64,000 nt of DNA, from contig WTPW01000075.1 of NCBI GenBank assembly GCA_009809945.1, positions 1-64,000 on the forward strand, written 5' to 3'. The DNA comes from Gigaspora margarita. Its lineage: Eukaryota > Glomeromycota > Glomeromycetes > Diversisporales > Gigasporaceae. Shown one piece after another: positions 32,761 to 43,980 of this stretch. A model generated the notes under the pieces. That model did not search any database. It was not told the origin of the DNA and was given only the letters and a program-made list of their open reading frames with translations. Made by a program: the position numbers and the translations under genes. Positions within the stretch are counted from its first letter, which is position 1. Each line of letters begins with the position of its first letter.

Positions 32761-34240
32761 TCATTGTTTGATAGGAAGTGAGAAAGTAAGGATGTCTAGT
32801 ATCTCTTCAGAGATCTCTGCAGGGTATGGTGGGAGTAGCAGTAGTCTTTCTTCTATTGCTTTTGTGATCTCCTTTTTTATTTGTTTGTGAGTCTCCTTTG
32901 ACTCATTTTTTAATTTGCAAGAAACCTCTTGCATATCGAATAAGCTCATAAATTGCCTTAGTTGAGAGTTGAAAAAGTTAGTGTTTGTGAGGAAATGGCT
33001 TATAAGCATCTTTTTGATCATCAAGTATATTGTGTTACATGTTTGTTGGTTGGTTAGTGTGAGGTTATTTTCTGTTTTGAAGGCTTCAAGCGCATTTTTG
33101 AATAATTCTATGTATTCCAATTGATGTGCTAGTTTAGTTCTTAGGTTTTGAGTAAAGGTTATGAAGAATCTAGTATCATGGTGAACAAACTTGAGTCAAA
33201 TGGCCTCAGGTATGGGGAGACGAGTTGGTGTGGCTGAAAGCATATGGCTAGTGAATTTGTTAATTCCATCCATGTTTGAAGGTGCTTCGGCAATTGAGTC
33301 ATATGATCAGGTTTGGAGGTTCACAGGCGTGTCTGGCCCTTTTCTTTTTTCCAGTACTGTGGTAGCCCATTCCATGTGCTCTGTAGGTGGGGCTGTGTTA
33401 GGTATTAATAGGTTCTCTTTTGCAACTTGGCTATATAATCACTTACTATTTTGTGAAATAGTATTTGATGCTATTCTGGATGCCTTAATTAGAAGTGCAG
33501 CTTGGGGTGAGACAATTCTAGATCATTTTCTACTCGTCTTGGTGACTTGTAGTGCAGGTGTTTGGACTAAGATATGGGGTTAAGCTGGAAATAATAGGTT
33601 GGTAACTTGTTTAGTAGGTGTTAATGGACGTGCAGGAGTACCTGCAAGTGGGGCTGCTTGTGGGTTTGTGTCTACTGTTGTGTTTTGTGTAGCAGGCTGC
33701 TGCATGATTTCCTTAATACTACCAGTGGATTCATTGTCAGTTTCTATATTTGTAAAGGAGCTATATGAAATAAAGGATGAGGTGTCTGGGCTTTTGCACT
33801 TTGTGTAAGGTTTCATTGCCTGCTCATATGGCTTTATATGTATTGCAAGGTCACAACTTTGGGTTGTTCTAGGTTGCTTTGCATTAATGTTGATAGTACT
33901 GTCTTCTTGTGCTATAAGATCAAACAGAATTAACTGGTTGGTTTTGTTGTGCTTGCACAACTATTAGAGTAGAAAGTTGACTAATTTGATGACTTTTTCC
34001 AGTTTGGTAATATTGATGTAGAACAAGTATTTTTCTGCATATTCAGACAGAGTGGGAACAGAGAAGATAATGTTGAAGGTGAGTTTAGACCAGTCATTTA
34101 TAATAATGTCAACAAATTCTTTAGTGTGTTTTAATTCAGAGCTTGCAGACTTTTTACTAAGTGGGGTTTTCTTGGGTTAGAGCCATTTGCAGGATTGGAA
34201 TAGGGAGCCAAGAGAGAAGGAAGAGCTGCTTGCTGCCATG
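32761..34240 (-). pseudogene. LINE ORF1, N-terminal part
   Basis: Broken frames at 32761-33120 (119 codons, lysine/glutamate-rich and likely helical, MEYIELFKNALEAFKTENNL) and 33580-33960 (126 codons, Ser/Thr/Pro-rich, probably disordered) with stops between. A possible start is MAASSSSLLAPYSNP near 34238. Plus-strand frames here (33191-33583, 33599-33808, 34187-34405) are shadows with no domain. Confidence 0.6.
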
Positions 34241-35051
34241 TTTGTTGGTGGTTGGGATGGTTCTAGAATAGGTTTGTTGTTAGAACTTTGGGTAGCTTTA
34301 GGCAAAGCAAGGATAGGCTTTGCTTTTGCGCTATTTTTTATTTGTTGGTCCTTAGGAACATTGTTGCTATATAGTAAAAAAACTGTGTTTTTGTTAATTT
34401 CTTAGTTTTTTTGCTTCTAGACGGTTTCTTGACCAGTTTTCCCAAATATTGCACCTCTTTTAGGTCAATATTTGGGTGCTTGACAAGTTTACTTAAGGGC
34501 TAAATATCACTTTACTTAGTAAAATTCAAAAATATTGTCACGAGAAGGTTTTTTTCTCTTTTCTGCTTTTGGTAATAGAGATCTATGGGGAGAGTTCTAT
34601 TAAATATAATTTATTATATAATATATATATTATATTTATATAATAGATTTGACCAATTTGACCAGTTTGACTATTTAACCAATTTGACCAGTAAATTTTT
34701 GGTCAACTACTAATTTGCCCAATATTGTTCATATCATATGGCATTATCAGATAATTAGCTAATCAAACACAAGAAATTAATATGAATTAGCCTGACTAAG
34801 TAGAATATTTCAGAATTATATTAATTGAATGATTAATCAATTAGTTGTTTAAAAATTTTTTAAATCAATTAGTTGAAAAGTTGGTAACTACAGTTATCCT
34901 TTTATATAATTACCTACTTTATTTAAGGCTTTTTGTGATCATATAAAGGTAGGACTAAATAGAATTACTTCTATATAATCACATACTAAAAAATAAAATA
35001 TACAATGAGATTTTAAAGAAGTAAATAAAAAATTTTATATTTAATTTTTAA

Positions 35052-36396
35052 TAGTGTTTCTAGGCCTAGTCTGAAGTCTTTAGACTAGTCTAAATTCAAA
35101 TATATTTATATGTATTTTTTGATGCTGAACAGGTTTACTTTGTGCATATAATTAGAATTAATTAGTAAAATTTTGTGAATTATAAGATTTTATAATATTT
35201 TATCAATAAAATTCTATAAAGTCTTATAATTCACAAATTTTTATTAAGTAATTCTAACTTTATGCACTAAATAAACTTGTTCAGCATCTATTAAATTGGA
35301 AGAATTATTTTTATTTTACTTGAAATTTAGAGATTAGATGAATAATTTTGGGTTTTTGATCAAAAAAACATTTTTTTCTTCAAATTTCAAGTAAATAAAA
35401 TTATTCTTCTAATCTAATGTATTTTTAGTTGCTGAATTAGTTTACTTAGTGCATTATATTAGAATTAATTAGTAAAATTTTGTGAATCATAAGATTCTAT
35501 AGAATTTTATTAATAAAATTTTATAAATCTTATAATTCACAAAATTTTACTAATTAACACTAACTTTATGCACTAAGTAAACTTGTTCAATACAAAAAAT
35601 ATATAAAATAAAAAGTATTGTTTTTATTTTGCTTAAAAATCAGAGAATCAATGCTTAAATTTGACTTTTTTGATCAAAATTCAAAATTATGTATCTATTT
35701 TCAAAATTTCAAGTAAAATAAAAATAATTCTGCCAATTTAATGTCTTTTTAGGTGCTAAATAAGTTTACTTAGTGCATAAAGTTATAATTAATTAGTGAG
35801 ATCTTGTGAATAATAAGATTTAATTGAATTCTATTAATAAAATTCTATAAAATCTTATTATTCACAAGATTTTACTAATTAATTCTAACTTAATGCACTA
35901 AGTAAACTTATTTAGCATCTATAAATACATTAAATCAGCCAAATTGTTTTTATTTTACTTTAATTTGGAGAAAGGATGCTTAAATTTGGCTTTTTTTAAT
36001 CAAAAATCCAAAACTATGCATCTACTCTCTAATTTTAAGTAAAATAAAAACAATTCTGCCAATTTGATGTTTTTTAGGCTCTAACAAGTTTACTTAGTGC
36101 ATAGAGTTAGAATTACCTAATAAAAATTTGTGAATTATATGATTTTATAGATTTTTAATAAAATTCTATAAAATTTTATGATTTGAGAAAATTTTACTAA
36201 TTAATTCTAATTATATACACTAAGTGAACTTGTTCAGAACCAAAATATACATATAAATACATTTGGACTCAAACCAGTCTGCAAACTTCAGACCAGACCT
36301 GGACCAAACTCAGACTTGACTAACAAGTCTGAATACAAAAGTCATAGACTCAGACGTAACAAAAGTCTGGTTTAGATTTGGGCTGTAGAAGCACTA
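35052..36396. mobile_element. hAT-like element carrying R3 satellite units
   Basis: Ends TAGTGTTTCTA and, inverted, TAGTGCTTCTA. GTCTGAAGTCTTTAGACTAG-type motifs follow the left end and CAGACTTGACTAAC/AGTCTGG-type motifs precede the right end. Between them are about 3.5 R3 units with starts near 35130, 35448, 35765 and 36089. No 8-bp duplication was found. It encodes no protein. Confidence 0.7.
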
Positions 36397-36399
36397 TAA

Positions 36400-37390
36400 T
36401 CAATAAAAATATAACTTTAAAAAAGTTTTTTTTCTTAATAAATTTGTTTAAAAACTTTTTTATAAAATGTGAAAGTGACTATACTATTAATGTAATTATA
36501 TAAAGGTATTTTTAAAGATATTCAATTTTGTCTAATCCATTTTTCCATATACATATGTACTATGTGATAGTTGTATGCTATATGAATTGAATTATATCAA
36601 CTTTTTCATTGTACATAGTTAGATTGTGCAATTAATTGATCATTTGTAGCATTCCTATCCAGAAGATCTGCAGTCAAAATTTCCTCGAAATTCCAGGAAA
36701 GGAAATTTTTATTAACTCTTTTTTTATAAATAAATAGATAGAATTTGAAATAGCCATTGTTATTGCTATTTTTATTGCTATTTGCTATTGCTATTTGCTA
36801 ATTTCTATTGCTATTTGTATTCCTAAATATAATAATAATAAAAAATTAAAAAAAGAGAGAGAAAATTGCAATACAATTCTAATTGATAAAAAGGTTTCAC
36901 TTTTTACTTTACTATTAAATCTTTGCCTATATTTGAAAATAAGTTTTTGCATTTTGCATATTTTTTTTAGATTTTTTATAAGATAGATAAATTGATAATC
37001 TCTGATTGTCAAAGACAGTACAAAGATTTACAATAAAAATTTGATGATCTTTTCTAAATTAAAATTTTTTCAAAAATACAGGTTTTTATCTTGATTAAAG
37101 TGCACAAAGATCACTATAAAAAATGTCCTTTTTTTTATTATCTTTCAGTATTGCATTAATTAATATAAAACATATTACATGTCAAAAAAGGAGCACTATA
37201 CTGTGACTATAGATAGATACAAATGATAATTGAGAAAAATTCCTGATTACTTATAAAATTTAATTGTATATCTGATATCTATGAGTTTTTCAGAGCAGCT
37301 ACCTCAAAGTTCACTTAATTAATTGATTGATTAGATATTGCAATACAGTAGTAACATATTGACCATTAGTGAATTTTGGGACCTGATTTG
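36400..37390. other. No recognised gene
   Basis: AT-rich sequence. A short tract of TATTGCTATTTGC-like units lies at 36760-36825. Overlapping plus and minus frames near 36790-37012 are mirror images of the same low-complexity sequence and are not believed. Confidence 0.5.
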
Positions 37391-37400
37391 AAAACTAGTG

Positions 37401-37589
37401 TAGAGTTAACACCTCTATCTGGATATATTTTTTATATTCAGATTAATCTGGTTTTATTATAGTATATATCCAGATATAAATTTAAATCCAGATTTATTTA
37501 TATCTGGATATAAAAACACTATATCACATTATATCACATGATATAGTATATATCCAGATATATAAATCCAGATAGAGGTATTAACTCTA
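37401..37589. mobile_element. 189-bp hAT MITE with perfect 8-bp TSD
   Basis: The inverted ends TAGAGTTAACACCTCTATCT and TAGAGTTAATACCTCTATCT have one mismatch in 20. They are flanked by AACTAGTG on both sides (37393-37400 and 37590-37597). TATATCCAGATAT motifs recur through the interior. Confidence 0.93.
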
Positions 37590-37664
37590 AACTAGTGTGA
37601 CACATAATAAATTTTGTGCAAATTTTGGTAAACAGGATGGAATCTAGATTGTAAGTAGTAAAAT

Positions 37665-37965
37665 CCACTTAGTACCATATTTTACTATGTGAGGTACCCA
37701 AGTACAATTTAATTTCACATGATAAAAACTTTGATTTGTACCTGTATCTTGTATAGTATAGGGTATATTGTGTGGAGTACATTATGTAGAGCATAATATA
37801 AGCTTATAAGTAAAAAAATTATTATTAGTAAATTAGCCTTGATTTGTACCTGGGTCTTTTACAAAATACTACAACAAATAGCCTTGAAATATACCTAGTA
37901 CAATTCAAAGGTGGGTACCAATCAAAGGGGAGTATCTTCTATAGTAAAATACAGTAGATCAGTTA
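37665..37965. mobile_element. Possible inverted-repeat element with GGTACC motifs
   Basis: CATATTTTACTATGTGAGGT followed by ACCCAAGTACAATT on the left resembles, inverted, TGTATTTTACTATAGAAGAT and GGTACCCACCTTTGAATTGT on the right. The middle has GATTTGTACCTG twice, at 37734 and 37842. Ends are not firmly defined. Confidence 0.4.
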
Positions 37966-38153
37966 TTGTATGTTTTTATTAGGTCATGCTATAGATTGGA
38001 ATCACCTAAAGTTTTTCTTTAATTGTTTAATCATTTAATCATTTAATAATTTAATTTGGCTAGCATTAAAATAATTCTGGCCTACGACCAACATAATTCT
38101 GCTGGAACTATAGAAGCAATTTTTAAATAGTTAAATAACTCCAATCTCTAGGC

Positions 38154-38215
38154 CATGCAAAGTTGATTCTGCAAGTTGCATTACTATTGACCCATTTTTT
38201 AATTTTTCAATTTTT
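38154..38215 (+). repeat. R2 MITE fragment
   Basis: AGGCCATGCAAAGTTGATTC followed by TGCAAGTTGCAT and GACCCATTTTTT matches the left end of the R2 family. No right end is seen. Confidence 0.6.
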
Positions 38216-38499
38216 TTTTTAGATCCAAATTGTAACAATTGTTTAATTTTTGACATTTATTTTTACCACTATTCTCATTAGGTTTTACCTGATTGAAACT
38301 TTAATTTTGTAATTGTTCAATAGAACTGACAAAAAAAAATTAACTTTTATAGAAATTAAAAAAAATTCATTAATTGATCATGTTTTTATCTTGAAAGCAG
38401 GTTTTACTCTAGTGCAATAGTTCTACAACTTAGCTTTCATCTTATTATTGATATTTACAATAAATTTTCATAATATAATTTTTGTCCAGTATATTAACT

Positions 38500-38950
38500 T
38501 GGCATAATCTTATACTAGCTAAAAATTTTTACTAAAAATAATTATTAAATTTACTAATCATCATAAATTTTTTTTTGTTTCCTAATTTTCAAATTAGCTA
38601 TAAAACATAATTACAGTATTTATATTGGATTATTCAATATTTCTAAATTAGCCTTTCCATATATAAATTGTAAATAATATAATTTTGAATTATGATCGAA
38701 TAACATTTATTCTGGCCATTAGGCTGTTTAAGTTAATTTTTCAGATAGTATCACCTTTTCCTTTTCCTTTAATGTTCTTAGTAAAAAATATATAAAAAAG
38801 TAAATATTAAAAATAATAAAATACTATATAACCAGAAATAACTCAGTGGAGTCTGGTTTTGAATTTTAGTCTAGATTAAGTTTAATTTAGACCAAAATTC
38901 AAAATAACTTAATAAATGTTATTCCACAGTTATATAACAATTATAAATAA
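38500..38950. repeat. Dispersed repeat, copy 2 of a pair
   Basis: Same orientation and landmarks as 24970-25420. It runs into the element at 38721-39523, so the shared block covers both flank and element. Confidence 0.65.
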
Positions 38951-39523
38951 AAAATGATTAAAAAAATAATTTAAATTAAAATAAAATAATTTAAAATAAT
39001 TTAAAATATTTTAAAAAATAAAATTAAACAAATTAAAAAATAATTTAAAAATAATATAAACAAAAACAAAAACAAAACAGGGAAAAAAATAAATAAATTA
39101 AAAATATGGCTAAAATTTTAGTTTCTACTTAACTCTTTTTCTTATATATATTTATTTTAGTTTATAATGAAATGATTCAAAAGAAACTGTTGAAAAATGT
39201 ATTTTTTATTCAATTCTGAAGAGCTAGAGAACTAATATTAATGAGTAGGAAGAAATATTTAAATAAACACTTAATTTTTACAGAAATAATAATTACAAAC
39301 CAATTATTCTTTTTTATATTAATTTTTAAGCTATTCAATCAGTAATTTATTTCATTTAATGAGAAACAAAATTTGTATAAGAACTTGGAAAAATTAATAT
39401 GAAATTCTTTATCTCAGATAAAAGCATAAAGATAGTTTGTTTATTTTATATGTTCATTTCATTTGCCCCACTCCAAGAGTTCTAAAAAGTGATATTAACT
39501 ATAAAATTAACTTCAAATGGTCT
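38721..39523. mobile_element. TIR element with AGGC...GCCT-type ends
   Basis: The left AGGCTGTTTAAGTTAATTTT and inverted right AGACCATTTGAAGTTAATTT are diverged partners. The 237-bp MITE at 54242-54478 carries cleaner versions of both ends. An AAATAATTTA tract is inside. The right 400 bp is repeated at 42840-43200 and 44280-44335, where another insertion splits it. Confidence 0.6.
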
Positions 39524-39714
39524 TATTTAACTAGTATTTCTAGATGTTATTTAGCATTTATTCAGTTTATCATTTGTTTCTGGTTTAGTGTAACTGCATT
39601 ATGCAGCTACTTATTTGATATTAATAATTAATATGATAATTGCTATAGCTATAGCTACCACAGTAGAACCATAAAAGATACACCAATTAGATCTTTTCTA
39701 ATAAGTGACACCAA

Positions 39715-39900
39715 TAAGATCTTTGGATTAGGTGTAATATGAAAATTATGCATTTTTTAAAAACACACTAATAGTTCGAAGTTTGACGATGAAACTACCT
39801 ACTGTGCCAACAAAAAAAATTTCTTGCAAAACTTTGGTATAGAATAAGCTTCTTTGGTTATTAACCTAACCCCATAGATGCCACCAAAATTGATTTTTAA
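39715..39900 (+). repeat. R1 copy
   Basis: Shows GGATTAGGTGTAATATGAAA, ATGAAACTACCTACTG, CAACAAAAAAAATTTCTTGC and TTAACCTAACCCC in R1 order. The arms may be CACCAATAAGATC on the left and CACCAAAATTGA on the right, not clearly inverted. Confidence 0.65.
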
Positions 39901-39904
39901 AAAT

Positions 39905-40655
39905 GCCTATTTTGGGTTTTGCAAAATAAATTAAAATTTTTTATAAGGAAGAGCAAATAAATTTATATATTTATGTTCCTTATAATTTTGTCTATTCAAA
40001 AAAAGAATAAAAAAAATTGGGTTTTAAGTAAAATAGATCAAAAACAATTTTGGGAAAAATTTTTATTTTGGGTCCTAAAACCCAAAATAATTTCATTACC
40101 ATGTATACCTAACCCTAATATAAGGTTTTATAACTTTAAAAATATTGCATATTTGTTTATTTTGATTTAGTGTAAATTATTTGATTAGTACATTTTTCAC
40201 AGCCCTACTAGGGTGTCCTATAGCTATAGACATAATGTGTACTATACTTTGGGTATAAAATTTTGATGTGACATCAATTAATAATGAATATAAATATTAT
40301 TTTAACATTTTTTTTTAGTTTTCTGTTTAACCTTATGAATAGACTTCACTTTTTAATTTTTTTAGTTTTCTGTTTAACTTACACTTTTTATTTTTTGTTT
40401 TTTTTTATTGGATTTTTCACTAAAAAGAATAATTGATAATCACTAATTATCAAAGACAATAATAAAAGATTGTACAGTAGTAAAAGAATTTATAATTATT
40501 TTAAATTAAGGTTATATTTGTATAGCTATAAATATAATTAGAACTTGATTCTCTAATATAACATATATATTATTATTAGTGAATTGAAAAAGTATGAAGT
40601 TTGAAATAAAATAAGTGAAGCAAGACCAAAAGCAATAATATAGAAAGAATAGTAT
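39905..40655. other. No recognised gene
   Basis: AT-rich. A short plus-strand frame (39973-40170) contains GTTTTAAGTAAA and CCCAAAATAATT blocks that look like repeat sequence, not protein. ACCTAACCCTAATATAAGG at 40108 is an R1-like telomere-type motif. Confidence 0.45.
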
Positions 40656-40660
40656 ATTAG

Positions 40661-41723
40661 TCATAGGACATGTCCCCTAGAAATAAATTTATAATAAAAA
40701 TTATAAAAAAANNNNNNNNNNNNNNNNNNNNNNNNNNNNNNNNNNNNNNNNNNNNNNNNNNNNNNNNNNNNNNNNNNNNNNNNNNNNNNNNNNNNNNNNN
40801 NNNNNNNNNNNNNNNNNNNNNNNNNNNNNNNNNNNNNNNNNNNNNNNNNNNNNNNNNNNNNNNNNNNNNNNNNNNNNNNNNNNNNNNNNNNNNNNNNNNN
40901 NNNNNNNNNNNNNNNNNNNNNNNNNNNNNNNNNNNNNNNNNNNNNNNNNNNNNNNNNNNNNNNNNNNNNNNNNNNNNNNNNNNNNNNNNNNNNNNNNNNN
41001 NNNNNNNNNNNNNNNNNNNNNNNNNNNNNNNNNNNNNNNNNNNNNNNNNNNNNNNNNNNNNNNNNNNNNNNNNNNNNNNNNNNNNNNNNNNNNNNNNNNN
41101 NNNNNNNNNNNNNNNNNNNNNNNNNNNNNNNNNNNNNNNNNNNNNNNNNNNNNNNNNNNNNNNNNNNNNNNNNNNNNNNNNNNNNNNNNNNNNNNNNNNN
41201 NNNNNNNNNNNNNNNNNNNNNNNNNNNNNNNNNNNNNNNNNNNNNNNNNNNNNNNNNNNNNNNNNNNNNNNNNNNNNNNNNNNNNNNNNNNNNNNNNNNN
41301 NNNNNNNNNNNNNNNNNNNNNNNNNNNNNNNNNNNNNNNNNNNNNNNNNNNNNNNNNNNNNNNNNNNNNNNNNNNNNNNNNNNNNNNNNNNNNNNNNNNN
41401 NNNNNNNNNNNNNNNNNNNNNNNNNNNNNNNNNNNNNNNNNNNNNNNNNNNNNNNNNNNNNNNNNNNNNNNNNNNNNNNNNNNNNNNNNNNNNNNNNNNN
41501 NNNNNNNNNNNNNNNNNNNNNNNNNNNNNNNNNNNNNNNNNNNNNNNNNNNNNNNNNNNNNNNNNNNNNNNNNNNNNNNNNNNNNNNNNNNNNNNNNNNN
41601 NNNNNNNNNNNNNNNNNNNNNNNNNNNNNNNNNNNNNNNNNNNNNNNNNNNNNNNNNNNNNTTTTTTTATAATTTTTATTATAAATTTATTTTAAACCAA
41701 TTTTAAGGGGACATGTCCTATGA
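40661..41723. mobile_element. Inverted-repeat element with an assembly gap at its centre
   Basis: The left arm TCATAGGACATGTCCCC then AATAAATTTATAATAAAAAT mirrors the right arm, which reads ATGTCCTATGA at its outer end. The arms run straight into the N block on both sides. The true centre is unknown. Confidence 0.8.
40712..41661. other. Assembly gap (950 N)
   Basis: A run of 950 ambiguous bases. The open frame that spans it is an artefact of translating N. Confidence 0.99.
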
Positions 41724-41729
41724 CTGATA

Positions 41730-42560
41730 TTATATTGTAATATTAAATTGAACTTTGAAAATTTATAAGCAAAGCAAGGTTGAAAGTAATAAATTAATTT
41801 GTTAACCACATTTTTAATTTAAAAAAAAAGAACAGATTTGCAAATGGGCCAAGCAAAGAGCTATATAAAGGTTGTTCATGTGCTTTGCTATTTATATATA
41901 TTTTTTTTAACTATCTTGTGTACAAAGTGTTGAATTATTCTATTTCATAAATAAAAAGAGTAAGTTTAAAATCTTTAAAAAAAAATTAAAGTATCAAATA
42001 ATCAGTAACTAGTAACATCATCATTCTATCTGATATATTGAATTATTAGTTAGCTGCAATGGGCAGTGAAGCCACTCAACATGTGCAATTTCTAGTTATA
42101 TTAAAAAAACAACTATATAAAATAGTGTAATTATATAAAGTTTGTGATTATATAGAAGGTTAATATATAGGAGTATGACTATAGTTGGTTTTCAACTAAT
42201 CATTTGGAACACTATCCAGGATATCTCTGGGCAAACTTAATTAGTAAATAGCTATTTTGAGAATCTCTAGCAGTAAAATAAAATATATTAGAACTCAATT
42301 TGTTACAAAATGTAATACAAGGCCTAAGTCTAATAAAGATACTATATGAACTCATAGTGCAAAAATATGAATACTAGGTAGAATTTCCTGAATTATATTT
42401 CTGATCTTTTTAGCAACTGGTAAAATGCAATATTCTTGGAACTAATACAATACTCAAAGAAGTATTAACATTAGTAAATTCTCTAGGACCTACTCTAATA
42501 ATATTAAAGAACTTCACATAGTAGAGAACTTAGTGATAAGTTAAAGTTAGTTAAGTGTTT
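41730..42560. other. No recognised gene
   Basis: AT-rich unique-looking sequence. Weak similarity to 34905-34990 (TATATAATTAC and TATATAATCAC blocks). No frame of note. Confidence 0.4.
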
Positions 42561-42569
42561 TGATAGCAA

Positions 42570-42840
42570 AAAAATAAATAATTTAAAAAAAATAAATAAT
42601 TTAAAAAAAATAAATAATTTAAAAAAAATAAATAATTTAAAAAAAATAAATAATTTAAAAAAAATAAATAATTTAAAAATTTAAAAAAATTAATAATTTG
42701 AAAAAATAAATAATTTAAAAAAAATAAATAATTTAAAAATAATAAATAATATAAAAAAAAAATAAAAAATAAAAAATAAAAAAAAATAAAAAATAATAAA
42801 AATAAAAAATAAAAAATAAATAATAAAAAATAAAACTAAA
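42570..42840. repeat. (AAAAAAATAAATAATTT)n tract
   Basis: Tandem 17-18 bp units of AAATAAATAATTTAAAA, decaying to AAATAAAAAATA at the right. It precedes sequence shared with 39110-39430. Confidence 0.95.
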
Positions 42841-43200
42841 ATTTTATTCCTACTTGGCTGTTATTTTATATATATTTATTTCAGTTTACAATAAAATAAT
42901 TTAAAAAAAACTGCAATTCCAAAATGTTTTTTATTCAATTCTGAAGGGCTAGAGAACTGAAATTAATAAGTAAAAAGAAATATTTAAATAAATATTTGCT
43001 TTTACAGAAATAACAATTACAAACTAATTATTCGAATTGATACTTTTTTATATTAATTTTTAAGCTATCTGATTAGTAATTTATTTTATTTAGTAAAGCA
43101 TTCAACTAATAAGAACTTGAAAAATTAGTAAACTCAAAATTCTGATCTGTGCTTACTGCATAAAATAATGCAAATCTGATTACTAGATTATAAGAATTTT
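42841..43200. repeat. Dispersed repeat related to 39110-39430
   Basis: Shared landmarks: TCCTACTTGGCTGTT or TTCTACTTAACTCTT, TTTTTTATTCAATTCTGAAG, GGCTAGAGAACTGA and TATTAATTTTTAAGCTAT. The match resumes at 44280-44335 after ~1 kb of other elements. Confidence 0.7.
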
Positions 43201-43320
43201 GGCTATAAAATTGTATATGCAATGTTCTTTTTCTAAATTGAATACATTATATAAGTTTTTATTTATTTATTTATTAATTTTTGCATCTTATTTTTAGAAT
43301 TTTACTAACTATAACCGGTG

Positions 43321-43608
43321 GTGACCATCACCAGTGTATAATTAGCCAATAAATTTGCGGGATCAGGTGTAATATGCAAATCAGTTTGTGTAACAAAAAT
43401 AAAGATTTTTTTTGAAAAAATGCTAATATCTCAAGAATTCGTCTATGAAACTACCTTCGAAATTCTAGCAAAAAAAATTCCTTGCTAAATTTTGTATATA
43501 TCAAACACTCTGCTAAAATCCCAGGCCTCGTCCTAACCCTAAAGTAAATGAAATAAATTTTTTTTTGTTGTATCGTTATTGGCTAATTACACATCGGTGA
43601 TGATCATT
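43321..43608 (+). mobile_element. R1 element, copy with GTGACCATCACC arms
   Basis: Left arm GTGACCATCACCAGTGTATA, right arm inverted ATGATCATCACCGATGTGTA, both continuing ATTAGCCAATAA. The core has GGGATCAGGTGTAATATGC, AAACTACCTTCGAAATTCTA, GCAAAAAAAATTCCTTGC and CGTCCTAACCCTAAAG. Confidence 0.85.
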
Positions 43609-43758
43609 GCTTGTTATTTGTAGTTAAATTCTTATTTTTATTAGAAAAATGTAATATTAACTACTGCACTAAATTTATCTAACCTAATTAGGCGAGACCA
43701 ACTAGATTCTTTGTTTTATATTACTCTTTTTTTTCAAAAAGGGGATAGGTAGTTCACA

Positions 43759-43980
43759 TACTGTATTCTATCCTAAATAAAACACCCCTTTTTTGAAATT
43801 TTAAACTCAAATAACTTGAAAATTATCTGACCAAACTCAATAAATATTTTTTTAAATTAATCTTTTAGATCTATAAAATTTAAATAAATAAATTTTTATT
43901 AAGTTTTATTAGATAATTTTCAAGTTATTTGAGTTTAAAATTTCAAAAAAGAGGGTGCTTATTCATGATAGGATACAGTA
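43759..43980. mobile_element. Foldback element with ~100-bp arms
   Basis: Left TACTGTATTCTATCCTAAAT and inverted right TACTGTATCCTATCATGAAT, followed by AAGCACCC-like and then TTTTAAACTCAAATAACTTG-type blocks on both sides. The centre is near 43870. No coding capacity. Confidence 0.75.

Larger units (their letters stand above)
25992..34599 (-). mobile_element. LINE (non-LTR retrotransposon), decayed, ~8.6 kb
   Basis: Read on the minus strand, the order is ORF1, then AP-like endonuclease, reverse transcriptase, RNase H and a C-terminal cysteine/histidine segment. Then come AATAAAGATATGAG and an A-rich tail (seen as T-runs at 25990-26025). Possible 13-bp target duplications TTAAATATAATTT stand at 25979-25991 and 34600-34612. 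Their AT-rich make-up means chance is possible. Several stops and shifts break each frame, so it is inactive. The domain order places it among RNase H-bearing LINEs (I or R1-like groups), which is a family inference. Confidence 0.85.
25795..34905. mobile_element. Possible TIR element hosting the LINE
   Basis: Left sequence with AACTATAGTTTCTAGTTGG and TGACCAATTTGACCAG motifs (25785-25975) is mirrored, loosely, by right sequence with TTTGACCAATTTGACCAG (34646-34663) and, inverted, AACTGTAGTTACCAACTTTT (near 34880-34900). The LINE would have inserted between the two halves. The ends are diverged and no duplication was found. Confidence 0.4.

Noticed and set aside
33191..34405. Three plus-strand frames of 69-130 codons
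   Set aside because: Antisense shadows of LINE ORF1; hydrophobic composition follows from the antisense of Ser/Thr/Asn codons.
40670..41695. 341-codon open frame
   Set aside because: Almost entirely N; the frame exists only because ambiguous codons are not stops.
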